The notes below the pieces were generated by a model. It was given only the letters and a program-made list of their open reading frames with translations, was not told where the DNA came from and did no database searches. Source: Rhizobiaceae bacterium (GTDB lineage: Bacteria > Pseudomonadota > Alphaproteobacteria > Rhizobiales > Rhizobiaceae). From it: a DNA stretch of 64,000 nucleotides. Below, piece after piece: positions 44,816 to 53,262 of this stretch. The stretch's first letter is position 1. Each line of letters begins with the position of its first letter. The position numbers were made by a program, and so were the translations under genes. The DNA is taken from positions 103,180 to 167,179 of the forward strand of contig JANQMU010000118.1 in assembly GCA_028279875.1 (NCBI GenBank), written 5' to 3'.

Positions 44816-45730
44816 TCAGCGCAGCACCTGCTGCAGGCGTTTGATGTCCTCGAGTTTCGACAGGGTTTCCTCATAGCCGCGATCGATGGCTTCGCTTGCC
44901 CGGTGAAACTCCGACAAGCCGATATCGGACAGCCTCGGCATCAGCAACAGGTCCGGCGGGTCGCCGGCAAGACGGGCGCGGGAAATGCGATCCTGGATGA
45001 TATTGTAGGATTCGACCATGACATTGGTCATCCCGATGCGGGCTGATCTGCGCCGGTCTCGCTTTGACAGCGTCTCCGTTTCCCTCCCCACTGTCTCGGA
45101 CGCGGTGTGTTTGACCACGGCCGAACGTCCGTAGAGATCGTAATGGAGGTTGACGGCGACGACCAGCGGCTCCTCCTGGGCGCGGCATACGGATACCGGA
45201 ACCGGATTAACCAGCGCCCCGTCCACCAGGGTCCGGCCGTTGCACTGCACCGGTTCGAAAATGCCGGGCAGAGCGTAAGACGCGTGGATGGCCGTCGTCA
45301 GCGAGCCGCTGTGGATCCAGATTTCGTGACCGGTTGCGATTTCGGTGGCGACCGCCGTGAACGGCCGATCGAGATCCTCAATCTGGATATCGGACAGATG
45401 TTCGCGCATGCGCTTGCTGAGCCGCATGCCGCCGAACAGCCCGCTGCCGCCGATGGCGAGATCAAGCAGGCCGACGATGCGGCGCATCGTCAGGCTGCGG
45501 GCGAATTCCTCAAGCTCGTCGAGCTTGCCGGCAAGATAGCAGCCGCCGACAAGGGCGCCGATGGACGTTCCGGCCACCATGCTGACGCCGACCTGTGCCT
45601 CATCGAGGGCGCGCAGCACACCGATATGGGACCATCCCCGCGCGGCACCGCCACCAAGCGCCAGCGCCAGTTTGGTGTCCGGCCGGCTGTCGGGCGGGCT
45701 TTCAATCCCGGCGATATCCATTTCGTTCAT
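44816..45730 (-). CDS. patatin-like phospholipase (RssA-type)
   Basis: A 304-residue serine lipid hydrolase. The oxyanion loop is GGGAARGW (26-33), the nucleophile S56 is in GTSIG, and the catalytic Asp is in LVDGALVNPVP (about 185; DGA replaces the usual DGG). The sequence matches rhizobial RssA-type proteins. I chose ATG 45730, where GGAGG precedes by seven bases; the frame reaches 45781. It lies 140 bases downstream of hisI on the same strand, in the conserved folE-hisI-patatin order. Confidence 0.92.
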   Translation of the reverse strand: MNEMDIAGIESPPDSRPDTKLALALGGGAARGWSHIGVLRALDEAQVGVSMVAGTSIGALVGGCYLAGKLDELEEFARSLTMRRIVGLLDLAIGGSGLFGGMRLSKRMREHLSDIQIEDLDRPFTAVATEIATGHEIWIHSGSLTTAIHASYALPGIFEPVQCNGRTLVDGALVNPVPVSVCRAQEEPLVVAVNLHYDLYGRSAVVKHTASETVGRETETLSKRDRRRSARIGMTNVMVESYNIIQDRISRARLAGDPPDLLLMPRLSDIGLSEFHRASEAIDRGYEETLSKLEDIKRLQQVLR

Positions 45731-45870
45731 GGGCCACCCTCCCGGGGCGAATATCGGCTTTGCGCCGTCCCATTCTAACACCGTTATCTTTCTTCAATAT
45801 TGACAGATGCGATCAGCCGGCCGCAAGGCGTGGAAACGACCGTATTGTCTGGAGGGCAGGCACAGCCTGC

Positions 45871-46317
45871 TCAATAGACCTTTTCGGGATCAAAACGCGG
45901 CTGGTCGTCGGTCATGACGAGCGCCGATCTGCCGTCTGCGGTCTCGACACGCCGGTAGAAGCAGCTTCTGCGCCCCGTGTGGCATGTCGCCGCATGGCCG
46001 GCAACGCTCACCTTGAGCTGGACGGCATCCTGATCGCAATCGATCATGATCTCGTGCACTGTCTGGACGTTTCCCGAGCTTTCGCCCTTCTTCCAGAGCG
46101 CTGCCCGCGACCGGCTGTAATAGTGGGCGATGCCCGTAGAGATGGTCAGGGCCAGCGCCTCGCTGTTCATGTGGGCGAGCATCAGGACCGCGCCGTCGGC
46201 AATATCGGTGACGACCGCAGTGACAAGACCATCGGCATCGAAACGGGGCGAAAGAACATCACCCTCCTCAAGCGCTTTCTTGTCGCCGGGCGCGGCCGGA
46301 AAGCGCGAATCAGTCAC
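45871..46317 (-). CDS. hisI: phosphoribosyl-AMP cyclohydrolase
   Basis: It opens the purine ring of phosphoribosyl-AMP in histidine synthesis. The 148-residue protein lacks the HisE domain, as usual in alphaproteobacteria. Metal and substrate sites are visible: HYYSRSRAALWKKGESSGN, DCDQDAVQLKV and ATCHTGRRSCFYR with the zinc cysteines. The start is GTG 46317, overlapping the folE stop by eight bases (GTGACTGA), so translation is coupled. The frame extends upstream inside folE but only the coupled start fits the family. Confidence 0.94.
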   Translation of the reverse strand: MTDSRFPAAPGDKKALEEGDVLSPRFDADGLVTAVVTDIADGAVLMLAHMNSEALALTISTGIAHYYSRSRAALWKKGESSGNVQTVHEIMIDCDQDAVQLKVSVAGHAATCHTGRRSCFYRRVETADGRSALVMTDDQPRFDPEKVY

Positions 46318-46957
46318 GACCGCGCAACATCGACATGAATCGGGCCTGTTCCTGCGGTTCGGTCTTGAACCGGCCGGTAAAGGTCGATGTGAGTGTGGTG
46401 GAACCGAGCTTCTGAACACCGCGCATGACCATGCACATGTGCTCTGCCTCGATCATGACAGCCACGCCGCGCGGTTTGAGCGTCGTGTCGATCGCTTCGG
46501 CAATCTGTGCGGTCAGGGCCTCCTGGGTCTGGAGCCGCCGTCCATAAAGGTCGACGACGCGGGCGATCTTGGACAGGCCAAGAACCCGACCGTCCGGCAG
46601 GTAACCGATATGGGCCTTGCCGATGATCGGCACCATGTGATGTTCGCAATGGGAGAAAAACGGAATGTCCTTGACCAGGACCAGTTCGTCATAACCGGAA
46701 ACTTCCTCGAAGGTTCGTCCGAGGACATCCTTGGCCGATTTGCCGTAGCCCGAGAAAAGCTCGTGATAGGCCTTGGCCACCCGCGAAGGCGTGTCACGCA
46801 GGCCTTCGCGTTCCGGGTTCTCTCCGATCCAGCGAAGCAGGACATCGACCGCCGCCCTGACCTCCGCCTCGCTCGGCCTCTCGATTGCCGCATTATCTTC
46901 CCCGGAACTGTCGTCCAGCCCCTTCGGGAAGTTCTTGATAATGGCGTCCATCGTCAC
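46310..46957 (-). CDS. folE: GTP cyclohydrolase I
   Basis: It makes dihydroneopterin triphosphate from GTP, the first step of folate and pterin synthesis. The 215-residue protein has the zinc site Cys-His (FFSHCEHHMVPI) and the second Cys (EAEHMCMVMRGV), and the GTP site GYLPDGRVLGLSKIARVVD (read in parts) is intact, so it is the type IA zinc enzyme. GTG 46957 has GGAG six bases upstream; ATG 46951 is the alternative. It is divergent from the IscU-like gene. Confidence 0.96.
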   Translation of the reverse strand: MTMDAIIKNFPKGLDDSSGEDNAAIERPSEAEVRAAVDVLLRWIGENPEREGLRDTPSRVAKAYHELFSGYGKSAKDVLGRTFEEVSGYDELVLVKDIPFFSHCEHHMVPIIGKAHIGYLPDGRVLGLSKIARVVDLYGRRLQTQEALTAQIAEAIDTTLKPRGVAVMIEAEHMCMVMRGVQKLGSTTLTSTFTGRFKTEPQEQARFMSMLRGRD

Positions 46958-47215
46958 ATCATTCTCCGCATATGCGCGTCATTCTCGCTGCCGGGAGGCA
47001 AACCATCCGGCCACAGACGCTCCGATCGTCCTTGCCGGAGCTTGCCGTCGGTTCATGCACTGCACCATGTTTCGCAGCAACACAACCCTTGCAATGGTGT
47101 TACCATGTTCCAAAATAGGGTATAGACGTCGCAATTGCCATCGAAATGGCGACGTTATCGTGTCGAAATTCGGCCGCGAGCCACGTCACGGGCGCCGGTG
47201 ACCGGGGATGAGTGA

Positions 47216-47665
47216 ATGATCGATGATGTCTACAACGCCAGGATATTGGAGTTTGCCGGCAACATACCCCGTATCGGCGTTCTGGAAGATGCGGATGCTT
47301 CTGCGCGCGCCCATTCCAAGCTGTGCGGTTCGACCGTCAAGGTCTGGCTGAAGCTGGATGGCGATATTGTCAGCGATTTTTCCCACGAGGTGAAGGCCTG
47401 TGCGCTGGGGCAGGCCTCGTCGTCGATCATGGCTCGCCATATCATCGGAGCATCGACTGCCGAACTTCGCGCGGTTCGCGAGCAGATGATCGCCATGCTG
47501 AAACATGGCGGCCCGCCGCCGGAAGGCCGTTTCGCCGACCTCAAATTTCTCGAGCCCGTGCGCGACTACCGGGCCCGCCATGCGTCGACCCTTCTGACCT
47601 TCGATGCGGTGGTCGATGCGCTCGACCAGATCGAGAGCAAACGGGCCGATGACGCGGCCGCGTAA
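47216..47665 (+). CDS. IscU/SufU-like Fe-S scaffold with incomplete Cys set
   Basis: A 149-residue NifU-N/IscU-fold protein. Two conserved cysteines are present (KLCGS and KACALG). At the third site, where IscU has HCSIL, this protein reads RHASTLL, so His remains but the cluster and sulfur-accepting Cys is Ala. That set is probably a family trait in Hyphomicrobiales. It may bind a cluster differently or act as a regulator or storage scaffold. ATG 47216 has GGGGA seven bases upstream. A weak hairpin (47126-47155) overlaps a possible -10. It sits directly before yidD (stop-start TAAATG). Confidence 0.9.
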   Translation: MIDDVYNARILEFAGNIPRIGVLEDADASARAHSKLCGSTVKVWLKLDGDIVSDFSHEVKACALGQASSSIMARHIIGASTAELRAVREQMIAMLKHGGPPPEGRFADLKFLEPVRDYRARHASTLLTFDAVVDALDQIESKRADDAAA

Positions 47666-48004
47666 ATGGCTTCTCGCGATGTCATGACACGTCCCAGAGG
47701 CCGTAATTATGACGGTCCGTTTCCGAAAACGCCCGGCAGGCTGGCGGGAATGGGTCTCGTCCGGCTCTATCAGCTGACCCTTTCGGGCTTTATCGGCAAT
47801 CATTGCCGCCACCTGCCGACCTGCTCCGAATATGCCTATGAGGCCATTGCCCGCCACGGCCTGTGGCCGGGGGGCTGGTTATCCTTCTTCAGGATCATTC
47901 GCTGTGGTCCAGGCGGCACGCGCGGGGTCGATCCCGTACCGGAGACCCTGCTGCCGCGCATGCGCTGGTATCTGCCGTGGCGCTACTTCATCCGGCATCG
48001 CTGA
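47666..48004 (+). CDS. yidD: membrane protein insertion efficiency factor YidD
   Basis: A 112-residue YidD protein that assists YidC-dependent membrane insertion. It has the family block LYQLTLSGFIGNHCRHLPTCSEYAYEAIARHG (read in parts), with the conserved Cys and RHLPTCS, then GGWLSFFRIIRCGPGG and a final VDPVP. It starts at ATG 47666, immediately after the IscU-like stop. Confidence 0.94.
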   Translation: MASRDVMTRPRGRNYDGPFPKTPGRLAGMGLVRLYQLTLSGFIGNHCRHLPTCSEYAYEAIARHGLWPGGWLSFFRIIRCGPGGTRGVDPVPETLLPRMRWYLPWRYFIRHR

Positions 48005-48106
48005 GAGGCCGTCTCGAAGGTCCGCCGGGTCGGCTTGGCGGCCTCTGAGGTACGTTGCCAAACCTGGTCCGACAGGATAAAAGGCCTTCGCCCGGCGGTC
48101 GCCGGG
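48004..48106 (+). promoter_or_regulatory. thrS leader with two inverted repeats
   Basis: AGAGGCCG (48004-48011) pairs with CGGCCTCT (48039-48046) around a 27-base loop, the first base touching the yidD stop. A second stem CCCGGC (48091-48096) / GCCGGG (48101-48106) has loop GGTC and no U-run. Together they could structure the leader before thrS (start 48156). E. coli thrS is autoregulated by leader structure; whether this one is cannot be told here. Confidence 0.35.
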
Positions 48107-48155
48107 CCTAATCAACCACCCGCATTCGTTGGCGGGACTGGACAGGAGCATACCC

Positions 48156-50105
48156 ATGGCAGACGCCGTATCCCTACGATTCCCCGATGGTTCAAACCGC
48201 GAATTCCCCGCCGGCGCAACCGGCCGCGCGGTGGCCGAAAGCATATCGAAATCGCTTGCCAAAAAGGCCGTCGCCGTCACGATTGACGGAGAGATCAGGG
48301 ATCTTGCCGATCCCGTCAGCGACGGCGCGATCGAAATCCTGACGCGTGAAGATCCGCGCGCCCTTGAACTGATCCGCCACGATGCCGCCCATGTCATGGC
48401 AGAGGCGGTACAGGAGCTCTATCCGGGCACCCAGGTGACGATCGGTCCGGTGATCGAGAACGGGTTTTACTATGATTTTGCCCGCAACGAACCGTTCACG
48501 CCGGACGATCTGCCGCGTATCGAGAAGAAAATGCGCGAAATCATTGCGCGCAACAGGCCGTTCACCAAGGAAGTCTGGTCACGCGACAAGGCGCGCCGGA
48601 CCTTCGCCGACATGGGCGAAGCCTACAAGGTCGAACTGGTCGACGCGGTTCCCGAAGATGAAGATCTGAAGATTTATCATCAGGGCGACTGGTTCGACCT
48701 GTGTCGCGGGCCGCATATGGCCTCGACGGGCCAGATCGGCAACGCCTTCAAACTGATGAAGGTGGCCGGCGCCTATTGGCGCGGCGATGCCAACAATCCG
48801 ATGCTGACGCGCATTTACGGTACGGCCTGGGCCGACCGGAAGCAGCTTGATGCCTATCTCCATATGCTGGCGGAGGCCGAGAAGCGGGATCACCGCAGGC
48901 TCGGCCGCGAGATGGACCTCTTTCATTTCCAGGAGGAAGGGCCGGGCGTCGTCTTCTGGCACGCCAAGGGCTGGCGGATGTTCCAGAACCTGGTCAGCTA
49001 TATGCGCCGCCGGCTCGATGAACATGGCTATGAAGAAGTCAATGCGCCGCAGATCCTCGATAAGGCGTTGTGGGAGACGTCCGGCCACTGGGGCTGGTAT
49101 CGGGAGAACATGTTCGCCACCGAAACGGTGGACGACCGGGTCTTCGCCATCAAGCCAATGAACTGTCCGGGGCATGTGCTGATTTTCAAACACGGGCTTC
49201 GGTCCTATCGCGAATTACCGGTCAGGATGGCCGAATTCGGCAGCGTCCACCGCTACGAGCCGTCTGGCGCGCTGCACGGGCTGATGCGTGTGCGTGGCTT
49301 CACCCAGGACGACGCCCATGTGTTCTGCACGGAGGATCAGCTTGCCGGCGAGTGTTTGCGGATCAATGATCTGATCCTGTCGACCTATGGTGATTTCGGC
49401 TTCGACGAGATCACTATCAAGCTCGCAACGCGGCCGGAAAAGCGTGTCGGGACGGATGCCATGTGGGATCACGCCGAAGACGTGCTTGCAACGATTCTCA
49501 AACAGATCGAAGCGGAGTCCGGCGGGCGTATCAAGACCGGGGTCAATCCCGGTGAGGGTACGTTTTACGGGCCGAAATTCGAATATACGCTGCGCGACGC
49601 GATTGGCCGCGAATGGCAGTGCGGTACCACGCAGGTGGACTTCAACCTGCCGGAACGGTTCGGTGCCTTTTACATCGACAGCGATTCGGAAAAGAAGCAG
49701 CCGGTGATGGTGCACCGCGCCATTTGCGGATCGATGGAGCGCTTTCTCGGCATTCTCATCGAGAACTATGCCGGCAATATGCCGCTCTGGTTTGCGCCGG
49801 TGCAGGTCGTCATTGCGACGATCACGTCGGATGCCGACGACTATGCGCTGGAGGTTGCCGCCCGCCTCAAGAAGGCTGGATTGCTGGTCGAGACGGATCT
49901 GCGCAACGAAAAGATCAATTACAAGGTTCGCGAGCACTCGCTGACCAAGGTTCCGGTCATCCTGGTGTGCGGCCGACGCGAGGCCGAGGAGCGGACGGTC
50001 AATATGCGCCGTCTGGGAAGCCGTGACCAGACGTCGATGACGCTTGAGGAAGCCGCCGTCCTGCTGGCGGATGAGGCAACGCCGCCGGACCTTCGGCGGG
50101 ATTAG
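48156..50105 (+). CDS. thrS: threonyl-tRNA synthetase
   Basis: It charges tRNA-Thr and edits mis-charged Ser-tRNA. The 649-residue class II synthetase has an N-terminal TGS domain (MADAVSLRFPDGSNREF), the editing domain (HDAAHVMAEAVQELYP), the catalytic core with zinc ligands (AIKPMNCPGHVLIF and VHRYEPSGALHG), and a C-terminal anticodon domain. Length is normal. I chose ATG 48156 because AGGAG precedes by seven bases; the open frame to TTG 48129 is not needed. The leader contains inverted repeats. Confidence 0.97.
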   Translation: MADAVSLRFPDGSNREFPAGATGRAVAESISKSLAKKAVAVTIDGEIRDLADPVSDGAIEILTREDPRALELIRHDAAHVMAEAVQELYPGTQVTIGPVIENGFYYDFARNEPFTPDDLPRIEKKMREIIARNRPFTKEVWSRDKARRTFADMGEAYKVELVDAVPEDEDLKIYHQGDWFDLCRGPHMASTGQIGNAFKLMKVAGAYWRGDANNPMLTRIYGTAWADRKQLDAYLHMLAEAEKRDHRRLGREMDLFHFQEEGPGVVFWHAKGWRMFQNLVSYMRRRLDEHGYEEVNAPQILDKALWETSGHWGWYRENMFATETVDDRVFAIKPMNCPGHVLIFKHGLRSYRELPVRMAEFGSVHRYEPSGALHGLMRVRGFTQDDAHVFCTEDQLAGECLRINDLILSTYGDFGFDEITIKLATRPEKRVGTDAMWDHAEDVLATILKQIEAESGGRIKTGVNPGEGTFYGPKFEYTLRDAIGREWQCGTTQVDFNLPERFGAFYIDSDSEKKQPVMVHRAICGSMERFLGILIENYAGNMPLWFAPVQVVIATITSDADDYALEVAARLKKAGLLVETDLRNEKINYKVREHSLTKVPVILVCGRREAEERTVNMRRLGSRDQTSMTLEEAAVLLADEATPPDLRRD

Positions 50106-50120
50106 AGGGTATGCTGAGCG

Positions 50121-50142
50121 CCTGGCCGGTCACTCGGCCAGG
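50121..50142. terminator. hairpin between convergent thrS and exported-protein gene
   Basis: CCTGGCCG (50121-50128) pairs with CGGCCAGG (50135-50142) around a six-base loop. It overlaps the stop codon of the minus-strand gene (50130-50132). It lacks a U-run, so termination efficiency is uncertain. Confidence 0.4.
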
Positions 50143-51086
50143 TCGAGCATGACTTCCACGTCGACATTGCGCCCGGCGACCACCTTGAAGTCGCGGCGGA
50201 ACAGTCGCTCCTTGTGGCGGGCGATGGCGGTATACTCGCCTTCGGCAAGCACCAGCGACGGGAAGGCGCCGACGCTTTCGCTGATCAGATCGCCGGCCAG
50301 GTTGGTGATCGACCAGGCGGTGTCGGCGATCGCTTCACCGCCGGCTTCGGCGACGAGCTTGAGGGTGAGTTGCGCCGCCCGGTGCTGGATGGTCGCTTCG
50401 GTCAGCTTGCCGGCCTGGACACTGATGTCGGAGCGGATGACGGCGTTGAACTCACCGTATTCGGACACCACGTGATAGATACCGTCATTGAGCCGGACCA
50501 CCTGGTTGGGCTTGACATCGGCGATGATCAACTGGCGCTCGTCATTGTCATCGAATTCTTCGGAATAGATCGAAAACCGAAGCTTGGCCGGCGGTATGCG
50601 ACCTTCATTTCCCGATACGGCGCTGAGCGACAATCCTCCGGCGTTCAGGACGAAGCTCTGATTCTCGATCGGCGCGTTGGCAGGGACCGCCAGCTTGCGG
50701 GTGACGCCCGCCAGGCCGAAAGCGACATGGACGAAATACTCGCCCGGTTCGAACTCGAAATTGGCGCGACCGCCCTCGGATGTCGCCAGGATCGGCAGCT
50801 TGCCGGTTTCATCGGGAACCGGGTTGAAGATCCGCCATACAAGACCATGTTCGAGCGGCTGCCCGCCTTCGACCAGAAGCGCATCGAGCTGGACACGCCG
50901 CAGGAACGGCCCGCTGGAGCCGGACCCGCCATTGCCGCTTGGCGCCACGAAAGGTGTCAGGGTCGGCACATCGAGCCGATTGAGCGGCAGCGGATCGGTG
51001 ACGCTCTGGGCAAGCGCGCTCGCCGGCAGCAGGCCTGTCGCCAGGCCGGCGGTCAAAATCAAAACGATGCGCGCGAGTGATTGCAT
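50130..51086 (-). CDS. exported protein with repeated beta-sandwich-like modules
   Basis: A 318-residue protein with a signal peptide (about 1-26, ending ALAQS). After a Gly/Ser linker it appears to hold three similar modules, each ending in L-x-x-G-x-Y, as in FEPGEYFVHVA, LNDGIYHVVSE and LAEGEYTAIAR, followed by a basic strand and a V-x-A/V-G turn. This resembles carboxypeptidase-regulatory-like or transthyretin-like sandwiches. Function is unknown. I chose ATG 51086, where GGGGA is four bases upstream; the frame reaches 51125. It is divergent from the nitroreductase gene. Confidence 0.83.
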   Translation of the reverse strand: MQSLARIVLILTAGLATGLLPASALAQSVTDPLPLNRLDVPTLTPFVAPSGNGGSGSSGPFLRRVQLDALLVEGGQPLEHGLVWRIFNPVPDETGKLPILATSEGGRANFEFEPGEYFVHVAFGLAGVTRKLAVPANAPIENQSFVLNAGGLSLSAVSGNEGRIPPAKLRFSIYSEEFDDNDERQLIIADVKPNQVVRLNDGIYHVVSEYGEFNAVIRSDISVQAGKLTEATIQHRAAQLTLKLVAEAGGEAIADTAWSITNLAGDLISESVGAFPSLVLAEGEYTAIARHKERLFRRDFKVVAGRNVDVEVMLDLAE

Positions 51087-51170
51087 TGCGTCCCCGGACT
51101 TGTCTTTTGTTTGAAACGGATGCACATGGCAATTTCAAGGCCAAATTTCAGCAAGGGTAAAGAAGACGCC

Positions 51171-51740
51171 ATGAATCAAGCATTGATTTCCTATCTCGAA
51201 TCGCGCCGATCGGTTGCGGCCAACCTGCTCGCCGAGCCCGGTCCCGATGAGGAAACGATTCGCGGCATCCTCAAGATCGCGTCGCGCGTGCCCGATCATG
51301 GCAAGCTCGCGCCGTGGCGTTTCATTGTCATTCGCGGCGAGGCGCGACACCGGCTGAGTGCGCAGTTCGGCGCCATTGCCGAGCGCAAGGACCCGGACAT
51401 GCCGGCTGAACGGCGCGAACAGGACAGGACCCGCCTGAGCCGGGCGCCGGTCGTCATCGCGGTGGTGAGCCGCGCCGCGCAACATCCGAAAATTCCGGAA
51501 TGGGAGCAGATTCTTTCGGCGGGCGCGGTTTGCACATGCCTTTATATGACGGCCAATGCTTACGGATTTGCGGCCAACTGGCTGACGGAGTGGATGAGCT
51601 ATGATCGCGAGGCGCTTGATCTGCTCAACCTGAAAGACGGCGAGCGTCTTGCGGGTTTTGTCCATATCGGCACCGCCGACTTTGTCCCGGCGGATCGCCC
51701 GCGACCCGATCTTGACGAGATCACAACCTGGATTTCCTGA
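51171..51740 (+). CDS. nitroreductase family flavoprotein
   Basis: A 189-residue FMN-dependent nitroreductase-fold protein. It has LESRRSVAANLLAEPGPDEE at the N-terminus, the FMN-site sequence ASRVPDHGKLAPWRFIVI, and the C-terminal core GAVCTCLYMTANAYGFAANWLTEW (read in parts). This matches the YdjA-like subgroup. Natural substrate is unknown. The start is ATG 51171, inside a frame open to 51081; AAGAAG lies upstream. A flavin-reductase-like gene follows one base after the stop. Confidence 0.9.
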   Translation: MNQALISYLESRRSVAANLLAEPGPDEETIRGILKIASRVPDHGKLAPWRFIVIRGEARHRLSAQFGAIAERKDPDMPAERREQDRTRLSRAPVVIAVVSRAAQHPKIPEWEQILSAGAVCTCLYMTANAYGFAANWLTEWMSYDREALDLLNLKDGERLAGFVHIGTADFVPADRPRPDLDEITTWIS

Positions 51741-51741
51741 C

Positions 51742-52359
51742 GTGTTTTACGAGACCGACACGAATGATCACGGATTGGCGCATGACCCTTTCAAAGCGCT
51801 GGTTTCGCCGCGCCCCATCGGCTGGATCGGGACAACCGATCCGGACGGCACACACAATCTCGCACCGTATTCCTTCTTCAACGCCATAAGCGACAATCCG
51901 AAAATGGTGATGTTCGCTTCGGACGGCAGAAAACACACTTTGAGCAATATCGAGGCCAGCAGGGAGTTCACCGTCAGCCTGGCGAGCCGGCACCTGGCGG
52001 AAAAGGTCAATCTGAGTTCCATTGACGCGCCTGCGGAGACCGACGAGTTCGCCCACAGCGGACTGACGGCCCGGATCGGCACGCTGGTCCGGGCGCCCTA
52101 TGTCGCTGAGGCCTTCTCGGCGCTCGAATGCAAATTGATCGATATCGTCCAGCCGACCGCGCTCGACGGGACGCCGTCCGGCTATATCATGACGATCGGG
52201 CAGGTGGTGGGCATCCACATCGATTCCGTCATTGTCAAAGGCGGCAAGATCGACATGCCGACAGCCGCACCGCTGGCGCGGCTCGGTTACAGGGATTATT
52301 GCGACGGGGCGGTGACCTTCGAGATGATCCGGCCGAAATGGGACGATCAACGGGGCTGA
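51742..52359 (+). CDS. flavin reductase-like FMN-binding protein
   Basis: A 205-residue protein of the flavin-reductase/split-barrel family: ALVSPRPIGWIGTTDPDGTHNLAPYSFFNA (read in parts) is the FMN-binding block, followed by ECKLIDIV and a late conserved VVGIHIDS. It probably binds FMN; the substrate is unknown. The start is GTG 51742, one base after the nitroreductase stop, with no clear ribosome site, so it is likely coupled. The two flavoproteins may work together. Confidence 0.88.
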   Translation: MFYETDTNDHGLAHDPFKALVSPRPIGWIGTTDPDGTHNLAPYSFFNAISDNPKMVMFASDGRKHTLSNIEASREFTVSLASRHLAEKVNLSSIDAPAETDEFAHSGLTARIGTLVRAPYVAEAFSALECKLIDIVQPTALDGTPSGYIMTIGQVVGIHIDSVIVKGGKIDMPTAAPLARLGYRDYCDGAVTFEMIRPKWDDQRG

Positions 52360-52370
52360 GATGATCTTTG

Positions 52371-53258
52371 TCAGGCCAAGCCGACGGATCGGGCGCGGTC
52401 GAGCAGGCGCTCGGCCTGCTTCAGGTGGGGCCGGTCGATCATTTTTCCGTCGAGGCTGAGGACGCCGGCGTCCTCTCCGGCTTCGGCAAACAGATCGACA
52501 ATCTTCTTGGCCCAGGCAATGGCGGTTGCCGTTGGCGTAAAGATGCGATTGATCGGTTCGACCTGGTTGGGATGGATGGCCATCTTGCCGGTAAAGCCGT
52601 CGCGGACCGCGGCCGTGCACTCGTCTTCCAGTCCTTTTTGGTCGCGAAAATCGACAAATACGGTGTCGACGGCGCTGATCCCGGCAGCCGCGGCGCCGAG
52701 CAGCGTCACGGTGCGGGCATAACGGAAGAGATCGGTATAGTTCCCCGCTCCGTCGCGGTTGGTTTCGACGCCAAGATCCGCGGAAAGATCTTCGGCGCCC
52801 CAGGAGAGCGTGCGAAGGCGCGGCGAAGCGCCGGCATAGCTTGCGGCGTTCAGCGTGCCTGCCGCCGTTTCGGTCACCAGCGCATGGATATCCGTATCGC
52901 CTTCACCGATGCCTGCTTCGGCCTCACGGACCGCCATCATCACGGAGAGGTGCTGAACATCAACTCCGGATTCGGATTTCGGCAGCAGGACACCGTCGGG
53001 ACGGCTTGCCATGACCGCCGCCAGATCCTCATCCGTCTGGCCGGAGGAAAGCGGGTTGACACGAACGATCAGCCCCGGACCGCCCTTGCTCTCAGCGCGT
53101 TGCCGTCTGATGAACTCGGCCGCGCGTTCCCGCGCGACGCCCTTTTGTGACCGGGCGACCGAATCCTCCAGATCGATCAGCAGGCAGTCGGCGCCGCTGG
53201 TCAGCGACTTTTCAAGCTTGCGCTCCGAATCGCCGGGGACGAACAGGTAGGACCGCAT
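52371..53258 (-). CDS. CoA ester lyase (CitE/malyl-CoA lyase family)
   Basis: A 295-residue HpcH/HpaI-fold lyase. It starts RSYLFVPGDSERKLEKSL, and has the metal/CoA motifs LLIDLEDSVA, VRVNPLSS, ALVTETAAG and LSWGAEDLSADLG. Members cleave citryl-, malyl- or methylmalyl-CoA. The MaoC hydratase gene directly upstream (four bases) suggests a CoA-ester pathway such as beta-methylmalyl/mesaconyl-CoA metabolism, which is inference. The convergent flavin reductase gene ends 11 bases away. Confidence 0.9.
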   Translation of the reverse strand: MRSYLFVPGDSERKLEKSLTSGADCLLIDLEDSVARSQKGVARERAAEFIRRQRAESKGGPGLIVRVNPLSSGQTDEDLAAVMASRPDGVLLPKSESGVDVQHLSVMMAVREAEAGIGEGDTDIHALVTETAAGTLNAASYAGASPRLRTLSWGAEDLSADLGVETNRDGAGNYTDLFRYARTVTLLGAAAAGISAVDTVFVDFRDQKGLEDECTAAVRDGFTGKMAIHPNQVEPINRIFTPTATAIAWAKKIVDLFAEAGEDAGVLSLDGKMIDRPHLKQAERLLDRARSVGLA

Positions 53259-53262
53259 TGTC

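Noticed and set aside
48005..48155. T-box riboswitch before thrS
   Set aside because: No T-box sequence or specifier loop is visible, and T-boxes are essentially absent from Proteobacteria.
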